From contig JAURCF010000013.1 in NCBI GenBank assembly GCA_030828565.1, positions 1 through 33,727 on the forward strand: DNA of 33,727 nt. The letters run 5' to 3'. This DNA comes from Flavobacteriaceae bacterium. Lineage in GTDB: Bacteria; Bacteroidota; Bacteroidia; Flavobacteriales; Flavobacteriaceae. Numbering within the stretch: position 1 is the first letter of the stretch; each line of letters opens with the position of its first letter. Below the pieces are notes generated by a model that searched no databases, was not told where the DNA came from, and saw nothing but the letters and a program-made list of their open reading frames with translations. Shown in pieces: positions 16,033 through 23,948 of this stretch. The translations under genes were made by a program, and so were the position numbers.

Positions 16033-16827
16033 TTACTTGCTCAATTTCAGTATTCGAAATGCACCTTGAATTACCAACACAAAAACGATTGTTCCTATAA
16101 TCAAGTCAGGTTTATTGGAACTCAACCAATTTACCAAAATTCCTGCAAATATTACTCCTAAATTGATAATCACGTCATTCGAGGTGAAAATCATACTTGC
16201 TTTCATATGTGCTTCTTCTTTGCTCTTTGACTTTTGCAAAATATAAAGACAAAACCCGTTTGCTATAAGTGCAAAAATCGAAACGATAATCATTGTCGAA
16301 AAATTGGGGAGTTTCTCGTCTCCGAAAAATCTTCTTAATACTTCTAAAAATCCAATAATCGCAAGTGTTATTTGAAAATATCCAGCAAGTTTTGCTATCC
16401 GTTTTTTCTTAATTAAAGTTCCCCCTACGGCAAACAAACTAATTCCGTAAACGAAACTGTCGGCAAGCATATCTAAACTGTCGGCAACAAGTCCCATTGA
16501 CTTAGAGATAATTCCTATTGTTATTTCAATTATGAAAAACGTAAAATTTATAGCAAGTACAGACCAAAGTAGTTTTTTTTGGTTTGAATTTTCTTTAAAT
16601 TCTGTTTGGTCAGTTTGTTCGGTCGAGATTTTCTTTCCGCCTAAATTTAGTTCGATAATAGACTTTTCGATTTGGTGAATTTCTCCGCAGTGAAAAACAG
16701 TCAATTTTCGGTTGAGAATATCAAATTCTAAATTTGCAATACTTGAGATCCCGTCTAATTTCATTCGGATTAGATTTTCCTCTGATGGACAGTCCATTTT
16801 GGTGATTTCAAATATTGTTTTTTTCAT
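16033..16827 (-). CDS. CDF-type cation efflux transporter with N-terminal metal-binding-like domain
   Basis: The 264-aa protein starts with an HMA-like cytoplasmic domain (residues 1-70) carrying MDCPSEEN around Cys13, a single-cysteine variant of the usual CxxC. The membrane part has about six helices. The second carries the metal-site pattern DSLDMLADS (acidic residues four apart), and a later helix has TSNDVIINLGVI, both diagnostic of the cation diffusion facilitator family. The family exports Zn, Co, Cd or Fe by proton antiport. The usual C-terminal cytoplasmic domain is absent, since the protein ends right after the last helix. It lies 28 bp behind the acetolactate-decarboxylase-like gene on the same strand and is probably co-transcribed with it. 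Confidence 0.85.
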   Translation of the reverse strand: MKKTIFEITKMDCPSEENLIRMKLDGISSIANLEFDILNRKLTVFHCGEIHQIEKSIIELNLGGKKISTEQTDQTEFKENSNQKKLLWSVLAINFTFFIIEITIGIISKSMGLVADSLDMLADSFVYGISLFAVGGTLIKKKRIAKLAGYFQITLAIIGFLEVLRRFFGDEKLPNFSTMIIVSIFALIANGFCLYILQKSKSKEEAHMKASMIFTSNDVIINLGVIFAGILVNWLSSNKPDLIIGTIVFVLVIQGAFRILKLSK

Positions 16828-16855
16828 TCGATTTGTTTGTTTTCAGACGATAAAA

Positions 16856-17557
16856 TTACTTTGAAACTTTTATGGTAACGTTAGAAGAATTAAAGTCAAG
16901 TTCATCGATATGCCCCAATACTTGACGATCGTCGGAAATAAAGTGCGCATGGAAAAAACTATCATGATGGGTGAAAACAGCCTTATGATGGCGAGAAAAG
17001 AAACCAATTAAAGATCCGCTAATACCATTCAACTCATATTGAGTTAATCCTTGGTGAGCTTCATCTGGTGATGACACTTGCTTACCCTCAGGTAAATTAA
17101 CACTATGAAGTTTCATTTTATTAAAAACCCCATCAATACGTATCAACAAAGGTTGGTCATAATTTTTATAAACTGAATCAATCTGTTCTTCTATTTCTTT
17201 TAGCGAGTAATTATCAAGAGTAAGTTCAACAACTTTTAAATCACTATTTGTGCTGTATACAAAAAAGGGAGCCCTGACTGAGGGGATTTTAGTTACCTGA
17301 TGAGAAACACTGTCAATAACCTTCGATACATATGTTTGTCCTTCAAATACTACTATTTCTCCCTTCAAAAACTCAATAGGTCCTAATCCATAGGTTTCCT
17401 TGTTATTTAATGAATCTGTTGCAATCTTACCTTTTAAATCTCCTTTCCACATCACATCTCTCATTTCACCAACAACCTTTATAGAGGAAGTGTTAGTCGA
17501 TTTAGTACATGAGACAAACAGAAGCACGCAAAAGATGTAAATAATATTTTTTAACAT
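16856..17557 (-). CDS. Exported acetolactate decarboxylase-like lipoprotein
   Basis: The 233-aa protein (start at 17557, chosen because it begins a clean lipoprotein signal ending LLFVSC, Cys17) matches the alpha-acetolactate decarboxylase fold. Visible family residues are Glu67 in LKGEIVVFEG, Arg140 in LLIRIDGVF, and the zinc ligands His203 and His205 in HAHFISDDR with His216 in GHIDEL. Their spacing (two, then eleven) equals that of the known enzyme, which turns acetolactate into acetoin in the cytoplasm. Two points are odd: the lipobox implies export to the envelope, and the chain ends 17 residues after the last zinc ligand, so the C-terminal catalytic Glu of classical enzymes is not obvious. 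It may act on a different substrate. It is the first gene of a two-gene unit with the CDF transporter and sits immediately behind tRNA-Asn. Confidence 0.75.
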   Translation of the reverse strand: MLKNIIYIFCVLLFVSCTKSTNTSSIKVVGEMRDVMWKGDLKGKIATDSLNNKETYGLGPIEFLKGEIVVFEGQTYVSKVIDSVSHQVTKIPSVRAPFFVYSTNSDLKVVELTLDNYSLKEIEEQIDSVYKNYDQPLLIRIDGVFNKMKLHSVNLPEGKQVSSPDEAHQGLTQYELNGISGSLIGFFSRHHKAVFTHHDSFFHAHFISDDRQVLGHIDELDFNSSNVTIKVSK

Positions 17558-17570
17558 GCTGTAAAAATAC

Positions 17571-17605
17571 AAAAACGGCTACACTATAAAAGTATAACCG
17601 TTTTA
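17571..17605 (-). terminator. Terminator of tRNA-Asn
   Basis: On the minus strand AAAACGG pairs with CCGTTTTT around an AT-rich extended stem (TTATACT/AGTGTAG), 13 bases after the tRNA 3' end. It ends just 13 bp before the ATG of the next minus-strand gene, so that gene must be expressed by read-through or a promoter inside the hairpin. Confidence 0.75.
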
Positions 17606-17617
17606 TCATTTTACTTG

Positions 17618-17691
17618 CTCCCCCTCTTGGGCTCGAACCAAGGACCCTCTGATTAACAGTCAGATGCTCTAACCAACTGAGCTAAGGAGGA
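17618..17691 (-). tRNA. tRNA-Asn (GTT)
   Basis: On the minus strand the 74-nt cloverleaf begins TCCTCCTTAGCTCAGTTGG. The acceptor stem TCCTCCT pairs with AGGGGGA (one G-T pair) and the discriminator base is G. The anticodon arm TCTGA-CTGTTAA-TCAGA places anticodon GTT at 17655-17657 (complement), and the T arm contains GGTTCGAGCC. The CCA end is not fully encoded. The 3' end is partly duplicated at 15784. Confidence 0.95.
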
Positions 17692-17709
17692 AGTTGCTTT
17701 TAGCGTTGG

Positions 17710-17717
17710 CAAATATA
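17710..17717 (-). promoter_or_regulatory. TAnnTTTG -7 element for tRNA-Asn
   Basis: The minus strand reads TATATTTG, 18 bases upstream of the tRNA 5' end, in the 66-bp gap between rseP and the tRNA. Confidence 0.55.
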
Positions 17718-17757
17718 AACGTTTATTTGTTGCTATAAAATACTTTTGAAAAAATAT

Positions 17758-19077
17758 TTATCCAAAAATTGCTCGGTAAATATCGTTTCCATTAGCAAAC
17801 AATACCAGTGCAATCAATAAGAAAAACCCAAGCATTTGGGCATACTCCATAAATTTGTCATTGGGTTTGCGTCCTGTTACCATTTCATAGAACAAAAACA
17901 TAACGTGTCCACCGTCCAAAGCTGGAATAGGCAACACGTTCATAAATGCCAAAATAATCGATATCAAAGCAGTATTGGCCCAAAAAGCTTGCCAATTCCA
18001 CGAAGCAGGAAACAAGTTTCCAATAGCACCAAAGCCCCCCATTTGAGTAGCGCCTTTTTTGGTAAATACATAACTAAATTGCGCTACATAATCATGCAAT
18101 GTCCAATATCCCATCTCAAATCCTTTGGAAATACTTTCCAAAAAACTGTATTGTAAATGTTGAACTTTCAAAGTAGTAGGATCCAAACCAATTCCAATCA
18201 TCTTTTGAGCGTTCAAATCGGAAACAATCGTCACAGTTGCATTGCCTCGAAACACCTCCAGAGTCACTCGATTTTCTTCCGACGCCTGAACAACTTCTTT
18301 CAGTTGTGTATTGAGCGACAAAGGCACTCCATTGGCTCTCACAATCCGATCACCAATTAATAGCCCTGCTTTTTCGGCCGGAGAATCTACCCCTATCGAA
18401 TCTACAATATATTGAACTAAAGGAGAAAATGGTGTCATTACGCCTTGCTCAAACATTTGATTTCCTAACGAAGACGGAATAGACAGCGTCTCTGTCAAAC
18501 CATCGTGATGGCGAACACGCATTTGTTGAATGTCTCGTAAAAACAAAAATTTATTGATGTCCAACACATTTTCCAAGGGCGTTCCATCTACTTCCAAAAT
18601 TTGATCTCCATCCTGAAAACCATAAGGCTCCATGATTTCTGCAACCGCAAATCCCCCAGGCAGATCGTTTTGAGTAACCACATTTTTACCCCAAACAAAC
18701 ACAATCATCATGTAAATCAAAAATCCTAAAACCAAATTAACCGTAACACCGCCCAACATAATAATAAGACGTTGCCAAGCCGGTTTGGATCGAAATTCCC
18801 ATGGTTGAGCCGGTTGTTTCATCTGCTCGGTGTCCATACTTTCGTCAATCATACCGGCAATTTTTACATACCCCCCCAAAGGAAGCCAACCGATTCCATA
18901 CACGGTTTCACCGATTTTCTTTTTGAACAAAGAAAACTTTACGTCAAAAAATAAATAAAATTTCTCAACGCGGGTTTTAAACAACTTTGCAGGAATAAAA
19001 TGTCCCAACTCATGGAGTACAATTAAAAGTGAAAGACTCAAAAGAAGTTGGATAGCTTTAACGAAAAATGGGCTCAT
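17758..19077 (-). CDS. rseP: Site-2 zinc protease RseP (RIP metalloprotease)
   Basis: The 439-aa inner-membrane protease cuts membrane segments of anti-sigma factors or signal-peptide remnants. The zinc site is complete: HELGH at residues 22-26 in the first helix and the third ligand Asp388 in IPALDGGH near the C-terminus. Two PDZ-like domains lie between the helices, one with QDGDQILEVDGTPL and one with LLIGDRIVRANGVPL. The ATG at 19077 (MSPFFVKAIQ) is preferred to a TTG seven codons earlier, which overlaps the likely -7 promoter element. It is divergently transcribed from the SCO gene. Confidence 0.95.
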   Translation of the reverse strand: MSPFFVKAIQLLLSLSLLIVLHELGHFIPAKLFKTRVEKFYLFFDVKFSLFKKKIGETVYGIGWLPLGGYVKIAGMIDESMDTEQMKQPAQPWEFRSKPAWQRLIIMLGGVTVNLVLGFLIYMMIVFVWGKNVVTQNDLPGGFAVAEIMEPYGFQDGDQILEVDGTPLENVLDINKFLFLRDIQQMRVRHHDGLTETLSIPSSLGNQMFEQGVMTPFSPLVQYIVDSIGVDSPAEKAGLLIGDRIVRANGVPLSLNTQLKEVVQASEENRVTLEVFRGNATVTIVSDLNAQKMIGIGLDPTTLKVQHLQYSFLESISKGFEMGYWTLHDYVAQFSYVFTKKGATQMGGFGAIGNLFPASWNWQAFWANTALISIILAFMNVLPIPALDGGHVMFLFYEMVTGRKPNDKFMEYAQMLGFFLLIALVLFANGNDIYRAIFG

Positions 19078-19095
19078 AAAATGGATTTCAGATGC

Positions 19096-19103
19096 CAAAA
19101 ATA
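19096..19103 (-). promoter_or_regulatory. TAnnTTTG -7 element for rseP
   Basis: The minus strand reads TATTTTTG, 18 bases before the ATG at 19077. This location supports the shorter RseP start. Confidence 0.5.
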
Positions 19104-19166
19104 CAGTTTTAGTACGGTTTAAAAAAAATATTAAAACAGAAAACAGAAACCCATTAAATTATCCGT

Positions 19167-19174
19167 TATTTTTG
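19167..19174 (+). promoter_or_regulatory. TAnnTTTG -7 element for the SCO gene
   Basis: TATTTTTG lies 19 bases before the ATG at 19194, in the intergenic region shared with rseP. Confidence 0.5.
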
Positions 19175-19193
19175 TTGCCCAAACTATTGATAT

Positions 19194-19868
19194 ATGATAC
19201 GGTTTTTTGAAAAATACAAACGATTTGCTGGTGTAATGATCGTTGTTTCTGTCATTATCATTGTCTTGTTTTATAATGCACTAAAGCCCATTCCTGTTTT
19301 GCCTATTTATCAACCTACCATGGTAGCTTCAGAATTGGTTGATGAAGAACTACAACACGTAAAAAAATACCACCGAATTGCTGACTTTGCTTTTATCAAC
19401 CAAAACGGCCAAACGGTCACTCAAAATGACTACGAAGGATTTATTTATGTTGCCGATTTTTTCTTTACTACTTGCCCCACTATTTGTCCCGTAATGACCG
19501 ACAACATGGTGTTTTTACAACAACAATTGGCCAATGTTCCGAATGTTAAATTACTCTCTCATACCGTAACTCCTGAAATTGACTCCGTTCCTGTTCTTAA
19601 AAAATACGCGCTCAAAAAAGGAGTGGATGACACTCGATGGAATTTGGTTACAGGCAAAAAAAAAGAAATCTACACCTTGGCACGCTCTTCCTATATGGTA
19701 GTGAAAACCTCGGGAGACGGTGGCCCGTTTGATATGATTCACACCGAAAATTTTGTACTGGTAGATCCTCAAGGAAGAATTCGCGGTTATTACGACGGCA
19801 CCCAAACCGAAGCCATGCAAACCTTGTTGGACGATATTGAAATTCTACAACAAGAACTCAAAAAATAA
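19194..19868 (+). CDS. SCO1/SenC family copper chaperone
   Basis: The 224-aa protein is anchored by one N-terminal helix (residues about 13-30), with a periplasmic thioredoxin-like domain. The copper site is complete: Cys94 and Cys98 in FFTTCPTICPVM and His183 in MIHTENFVLVD. SCO proteins deliver copper to the CuA centre of cytochrome oxidase or maintain its thiols. The family length is normal. It is followed after 70 bp by feoA, which has its own promoter, so co-transcription is possible but not required. Confidence 0.93.
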   Translation: MIRFFEKYKRFAGVMIVVSVIIIVLFYNALKPIPVLPIYQPTMVASELVDEELQHVKKYHRIADFAFINQNGQTVTQNDYEGFIYVADFFFTTCPTICPVMTDNMVFLQQQLANVPNVKLLSHTVTPEIDSVPVLKKYALKKGVDDTRWNLVTGKKKEIYTLARSSYMVVKTSGDGGPFDMIHTENFVLVDPQGRIRGYYDGTQTEAMQTLLDDIEILQQELKK

Positions 19869-19901
19869 TCGGGATTGCATGGTTAATTTATTTCAAAACC
19901 T

Positions 19902-19909
19902 TACTTTTG
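19902..19909 (+). promoter_or_regulatory. TAnnTTTG -7 element for the feo operon
   Basis: TACTTTTG lies 29 bases upstream of the feoA start. Just after it, at about 19913-19931, is an imperfect dyad (TTTAAAATCATTCTAAA) that loosely resembles the palindrome at 25465 and could be a metal-regulator site. The match is weak. Confidence 0.45.
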
Positions 19910-19938
19910 CTTCTTTAAAATCATTCTAAATAAAGAGG

Positions 19939-20172
19939 TTGACCTTAGCTGAATTAAAAAAAGGACAAATTGCGGTAATTGATGAAATTGCCACGGACAC
20001 CATTCCATTAAAGTTGATTGAAATGGGGTGCTTGCCGGGCAATACAGTGGAGCTTATTCAACTGGCTCCTTTCAAAGACCCTATGTACTTAAATATCAAC
20101 GGAAGCCACTTGGCCATTCGACGCGAAACAGCGTTTCATATTTCCATTACCTCAAAAGAGTCTCATGAGTAA
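19939..20172 (+). CDS. feoA: Ferrous iron transport protein FeoA
   Basis: The 77-aa SH3-like protein has the family pattern MTLAELKKGQ, a central IEMGCLPGNTVELI and LAIRRETAFHI. The start is TTG: an in-frame stop at 19927 leaves no upstream ATG, and AGAGG precedes the TTG. FeoA is thought to regulate or assist the FeoB iron channel. Its last codons overlap feoB by 8 nt, indicating translational coupling. Confidence 0.92.
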   Translation: MTLAELKKGQIAVIDEIATDTIPLKLIEMGCLPGNTVELIQLAPFKDPMYLNINGSHLAIRRETAFHISITSKESHE

Positions 20173-22261
20173 ACGAATGAACGTTGCGCTCATTGGCAAT
20201 CCCAATACTGGGAAAACTTCGGTGTTTAATCAGTTAACAGGGCTCAATCAAAAAGTAGGCAATTACCCCGGAATCACCGTTGAAAAAAAAGAAGGCATTT
20301 GCAAATTGGAACGCGGAGTTAAAGCACACATTTTAGACTTGCCCGGAACCTATAGCCTCAACGCATCTTCACTCGATGAAAGTGTGGTAATCGAATTGTT
20401 GCTCAACAAAAACGACAAGGACTATCCCGATGTGGCTGTGGTTATTTCTGATGTAGAAAATTTAAAACGAAATCTTTTATTGTTTACTCAAATAAAAGAT
20501 TTGGGCATTCCCACCATATTGGTAATCAATATGTCGGATAGAATGGTTAAAAAAGCAATTTCTCTTGACATTGCATTGCTTGAAGAACGGCTCAATACCA
20601 AAATCGCTCTGGTCAGTTCTCGAAAAAAAACAGGAATTGAAACCCTAAAAGAACTCATCATCAATCACAAAACATTGTCAACAAAACCGTGTTTGGATGT
20701 TTTTTCGATTGATCAAAACTATTTTGAAGGACTTGCAAAAACTTTCCCCAACCAATCGCTTTACAAATTGTGGTTGGTCATTACCCAAGATGTCAATTTT
20801 GCCAATGTAGAGCGAAAAAAAGTCGAAAGTACGAGTGGCTTTATTACGCGCTCAATCTCACACCTTAAGCGACTCCAACAAAAAGAAACGATCAAGCGTT
20901 ACCAGTTTATCAATGGGGTTTTAAAAGAAGCCTATCATGTTGATCCCGAAAATGCTTCCGACTTACGTTCAAAATTAGATCGAATTCTGATTCATAAATT
21001 TTGGGGATATCTAATTTTCTTTGTAATTCTCTTAACTATTTTTCAAGCTATTTTTGACTGGAGCAGCGTTCCAATGGATTGGATTGACGCTGGATTTGTA
21101 GCTATGAGTGAAGCTATAAAAACTTCGCTTCCACCAGGAATATTTACAAATTTACTCGCCGAAGGAATCATTCCGGGATTGGGTGGAATCGTCATATTTA
21201 TTCCCCAAATTGCATTTTTATTTATGTTCATTTCTGTTTTGGAAGAAACAGGATATATGAGTCGGGTGGTGTTCCTTATGGACCGTATTTTGCGACGTTA
21301 CGGATTGAGTGGAAAAAGTGTCGTTCCGCTTATCTCAGGAACTGCCTGTGCCATTCCGGCCATTATGGCAACTCGAAATATTGAAAACTGGAAAGAAAGA
21401 CTCATCACCATTTTGGTTACACCCTTTACTACCTGTTCGGCACGACTGCCTGTGTATTTGATTCTTATTTCGTTAGTAATTCCCAATCAACGTTTTTTAG
21501 GAATAAATATTCAAGGGCTTACACTAATGGGGCTCTACTTGATTGGTTTTGGGATGGCCATTTTGTCGGCATCCATACTAAATAAAACACTCCGTATTCA
21601 AAGCAAAACGTTTTTTGTGGTCGAAATGCCCAATTACAAACTGCCCTTACTAAAAAATGTTGTTCTTACCATTGTAGAAAAAACAAGGTCTTTTGTTCTT
21701 GAAGCGGGAAAAATAATTTTGGCAATTTCTATTTTACTATGGGTATTGGCCTCCAACGGCCCGGGCGATAAATTCAGCAATGCCGAAAAATACGTAACCC
21801 TAACTTCTGCTTCCGTTAAATCGGCAGATTTTTCGAATGAAATTGCTGCATACAAACTCGAACATTCCTATTTGGGATTGATTGGAAAAGCTATCGAGCC
21901 AGCAATTGTTCCCTTGGGCTACGATTGGAAAATTGGAATTGCTTTGGTAAGTTCATTTGCTGCTCGCGAGGTTTTTGTAGGAACGCTTGCCACTATTTAT
22001 AATGTGGGGAGTAATGAGGAAAACACCATTAAAAACAAAATGGCTTCTGAAATCAATGCCGCAGGACGCCCTGTTTTTAATTTGGCTTCTGGGATTTCTT
22101 TAATGCTTTTTTATGCTTTTGCGATGCAATGCATGAGTACCCTAGCCATCGTAAAAAAAGAAACCAATAGCTGGAAATGGCCCGCGTTGCAATTGGTTAT
22201 TATGACTTTTATTGCCTATATAGCCGCCTTTGGTGCCTACCAAATTCTTAATCAGTTATAA
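20165..22261 (+). CDS. feoB: Ferrous iron transporter FeoB
   Basis: The 698-aa inner-membrane Fe(II) transporter has an N-terminal G domain. G1 is GNPNTGKTS at residues 11-19, switch I is NYPGITVE, G3 is DLPG and G4 is NMSD. It then has a helical linker and about eight membrane helices from residue 280, including the gate regions with PLISGTACAIPAIMATR and TTCSARLPVYLILI. Length is typical of Bacteroidota FeoB. It overlaps feoA and is followed after 2 nt by a tiny Cys-rich membrane peptide, forming a complete feoA-feoB-peptide operon. Confidence 0.97.
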   Translation: MSKRMNVALIGNPNTGKTSVFNQLTGLNQKVGNYPGITVEKKEGICKLERGVKAHILDLPGTYSLNASSLDESVVIELLLNKNDKDYPDVAVVISDVENLKRNLLLFTQIKDLGIPTILVINMSDRMVKKAISLDIALLEERLNTKIALVSSRKKTGIETLKELIINHKTLSTKPCLDVFSIDQNYFEGLAKTFPNQSLYKLWLVITQDVNFANVERKKVESTSGFITRSISHLKRLQQKETIKRYQFINGVLKEAYHVDPENASDLRSKLDRILIHKFWGYLIFFVILLTIFQAIFDWSSVPMDWIDAGFVAMSEAIKTSLPPGIFTNLLAEGIIPGLGGIVIFIPQIAFLFMFISVLEETGYMSRVVFLMDRILRRYGLSGKSVVPLISGTACAIPAIMATRNIENWKERLITILVTPFTTCSARLPVYLILISLVIPNQRFLGINIQGLTLMGLYLIGFGMAILSASILNKTLRIQSKTFFVVEMPNYKLPLLKNVVLTIVEKTRSFVLEAGKIILAISILLWVLASNGPGDKFSNAEKYVTLTSASVKSADFSNEIAAYKLEHSYLGLIGKAIEPAIVPLGYDWKIGIALVSSFAAREVFVGTLATIYNVGSNEENTIKNKMASEINAAGRPVFNLASGISLMLFYAFAMQCMSTLAIVKKETNSWKWPALQLVIMTFIAYIAAFGAYQILNQL

Positions 22262-22263
22262 GT

Positions 22264-22383
22264 ATGCAGTTTTTCCTAACCCTATGTGCCGTAGTGCTTT
22301 CCATTCTTTTTCTCTACAAAAAGTTTTTTGGAAAAAAGGCATCCACTAAAAAAGGATGTGGCGATGATTGCGGTTGCCACTAA
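22264..22383 (+). CDS. FeoB-associated Cys-rich membrane peptide (39 aa)
   Basis: This short gene has 40 codons from the ATG at 22264. One membrane helix (MQFFLTLCAVVLSILFLY) is followed by a lysine-rich turn and a cysteine cluster GCGDDCGCH at the C-terminus. This is the pattern of the FeoB-associated Cys-rich protein family, which often replaces FeoC and may bind iron or an Fe-S cluster. It starts 2 nt after the feoB stop. Confidence 0.85.
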   Translation: MQFFLTLCAVVLSILFLYKKFFGKKASTKKGCGDDCGCH

Positions 22384-22385
22384 AA

Positions 22386-22418
22386 AAAATGGCAGACCGA
22401 AAATCGATCTACCATTTT
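22386..22418. terminator. Bidirectional terminator after the feo operon
   Basis: AAAATGGCAGA (22386-22396) pairs with TCTACCATTTT (22408-22418) with one G-T pair. A-run and T-run flank the stem on both strands, so it can serve the feo operon and the opposing minus-strand operon ending at 22439. Confidence 0.8.
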
Positions 22419-22438
22419 AAATAAACTGAATTTATTTT

Positions 22439-23452
22439 TTAGTGGTGTCCCAATGCGTATTGAACTCCAAAGGTACTCATTAAACCATTCTTCATCTGAA
22501 TTCCCTCGACCGATTGGGATAGGGGAATTGTAACTTCAAGTGCCAAACGTAAATTTTTGAACACTCCATCAGAAATCAAATAGTTACTCCCCAATCCTAA
22601 ATTCAATTGATTTCGACCCGAATTATTGGCATTAAACAAAGGCATCATCATCGGATTCAGTTCAGCATCTTTTCCATCGATACTTCCTATTTTAAAATAA
22701 TCCAAACTTCCTGAAAAACTAAAACTTTTGGTGGCTTTGAATGCGTACCAACCCACTGCACTCCATTGATTTCCTAGAGTATAGCCTTCGGAATTTTCTC
22801 CCAATCGAAACTTATAAAGCGATTGGAATCCCCACGAAGTCTTGTCTGATTGCCCTAAGTAGGTAGCTCCAAAATACGAATCCCAAGTGCCGCTTCCTAA
22901 CTGCATCGGATAAGCCAACCGAACGTTGTTCATCATTGGAGTGTCTCCGCGCTGATCCAAACTGCCAGTAGGAATAGAAATCCCTACGTTTGCATGAATT
23001 TTTTGACGCTTTTGACTCAACAAATGAAGCAACCCAGCTACAGAAATATCACCAAAACCTTTCGATGAGGTTTCAAAATCGACATTCATTTTTGTTTGCA
23101 AATCCATGCTATTCGAAATGTAATTTCCCATTACCATCAAAGTCAATTTATCGGAAGGAGCATACATAAAACCTAACATGTGCATGTTCATTGTCATTTG
23201 TTGAGGGGCTGCCATGTAATTTTCAAATACCGTAGCGTTTTGTATTTCTGAAGATTCAGACAACATTCCTTTCATATTCATGGTCATAAATCGGTAGGAA
23301 AACATACATTCTCCTTGGGTGTGCATATGATCACCCATCACATGAATGGGAGCGTGTCCATCTGGGCGTAAAGAACTCCAGGAGGTTTCTTGTGCTGAAA
23401 GCACAAAACATAACAAGAGGGATCCCATTACCGGGATACATATTTTTTTCAT
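22439..23452 (-). CDS. Met/His-rich outer-membrane beta-barrel protein
   Basis: The 337-aa protein has a signal peptide (to about LSAQ) and a barrel-like alternating pattern. The N-terminal mature region is RPDGHAPIHVMGDHMHTQGE, followed by FSYRFMTMNMKGM and MTMNMHMLGFMY, very rich in Met and His. This RPDGHAPI-type family is usually annotated as a transporter of the phenol-degradation MetA type. Met/His clusters are typical of copper or other soft-metal binding, so a metal-related role is inferred. It is the last gene of the regulator-ZIP-CNGKC unit, 56 bp after its neighbour. Confidence 0.75.
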   Translation of the reverse strand: MKKICIPVMGSLLLCFVLSAQETSWSSLRPDGHAPIHVMGDHMHTQGECMFSYRFMTMNMKGMLSESSEIQNATVFENYMAAPQQMTMNMHMLGFMYAPSDKLTLMVMGNYISNSMDLQTKMNVDFETSSKGFGDISVAGLLHLLSQKRQKIHANVGISIPTGSLDQRGDTPMMNNVRLAYPMQLGSGTWDSYFGATYLGQSDKTSWGFQSLYKFRLGENSEGYTLGNQWSAVGWYAFKATKSFSFSGSLDYFKIGSIDGKDAELNPMMMPLFNANNSGRNQLNLGLGSNYLISDGVFKNLRLALEVTIPLSQSVEGIQMKNGLMSTFGVQYALGHH

Positions 23453-23508
23453 TTTGTATTGTATTGTAATTTAACTAATTAAGTAATTGCTTTTAAGGGC
23501 AACTTTGG

Positions 23509-23922
23509 CTAAGAAATTGAAATTACAATGCGGGGAGGAGGCAAAACAGGTTTTTGTAAAGTTCGCTGATAACTACTTAAAAAATAATACGAAGCTTTTC
23601 TTTTTGAAACAGGAATATGAATGCTAGTAAATGTACTTTTTTCTAAAAAAAGGTTGGGAAATTTTTCAAAATTAATTTGTAAGTGATCGGGGTTATCCGA
23701 AGACTTATTTTCCAAAACATCCTTTGTAAGTTGACATTTTCCATTACACGCCAACATCTCTTTTTCTTTATTGATACACAGAACCTCAGCAATGTATTCG
23801 TAATTGATAAAGTAATTGAAAAAGGGAAATGTGGGGCGAAGCCCTGAATAACAGAAAATAATAATAAATAAAAAGCTAACCGCTTTTTTGCTTTGACTCA
23901 TAAATGAAGAACTGTAGGACAT
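23509..23922 (-). CDS. Small CNGKC-motif protein with N-terminal membrane segment
   Basis: The 137-aa protein has a hydrophobic N-terminal segment (AVSFLFIIIFCYSGL), then VLCINKEKEMLACNGKCQLT with three cysteines in the pattern C-x10-CNGKC. A proline-rich end follows (QKPVLPPPRIVISIS). The motif recurs in Bacteroidota envelope proteins next to metal transport genes, but the function is not established. Two starts are possible (23922 or 23901). It starts 26 bp after the ZIP permease gene and is probably in the same transcript. Confidence 0.65.
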   Translation of the reverse strand: MSYSSSFMSQSKKAVSFLFIIIFCYSGLRPTFPFFNYFINYEYIAEVLCINKEKEMLACNGKCQLTKDVLENKSSDNPDHLQINFEKFPNLFLEKSTFTSIHIPVSKRKASYYFLSSYQRTLQKPVLPPPRIVISIS

Positions 23923-23948
23923 TCTTTTGACAAATTTAAAAAAAATGC

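Noticed and set aside
16030-16045. TTACTTGCTC at the end of the CDF gene matching the sequence beside the tRNA
   Set aside because: Only ten bases match, they are coding (LSK stop), and no hairpin or acceptor-stem sequence accompanies them.
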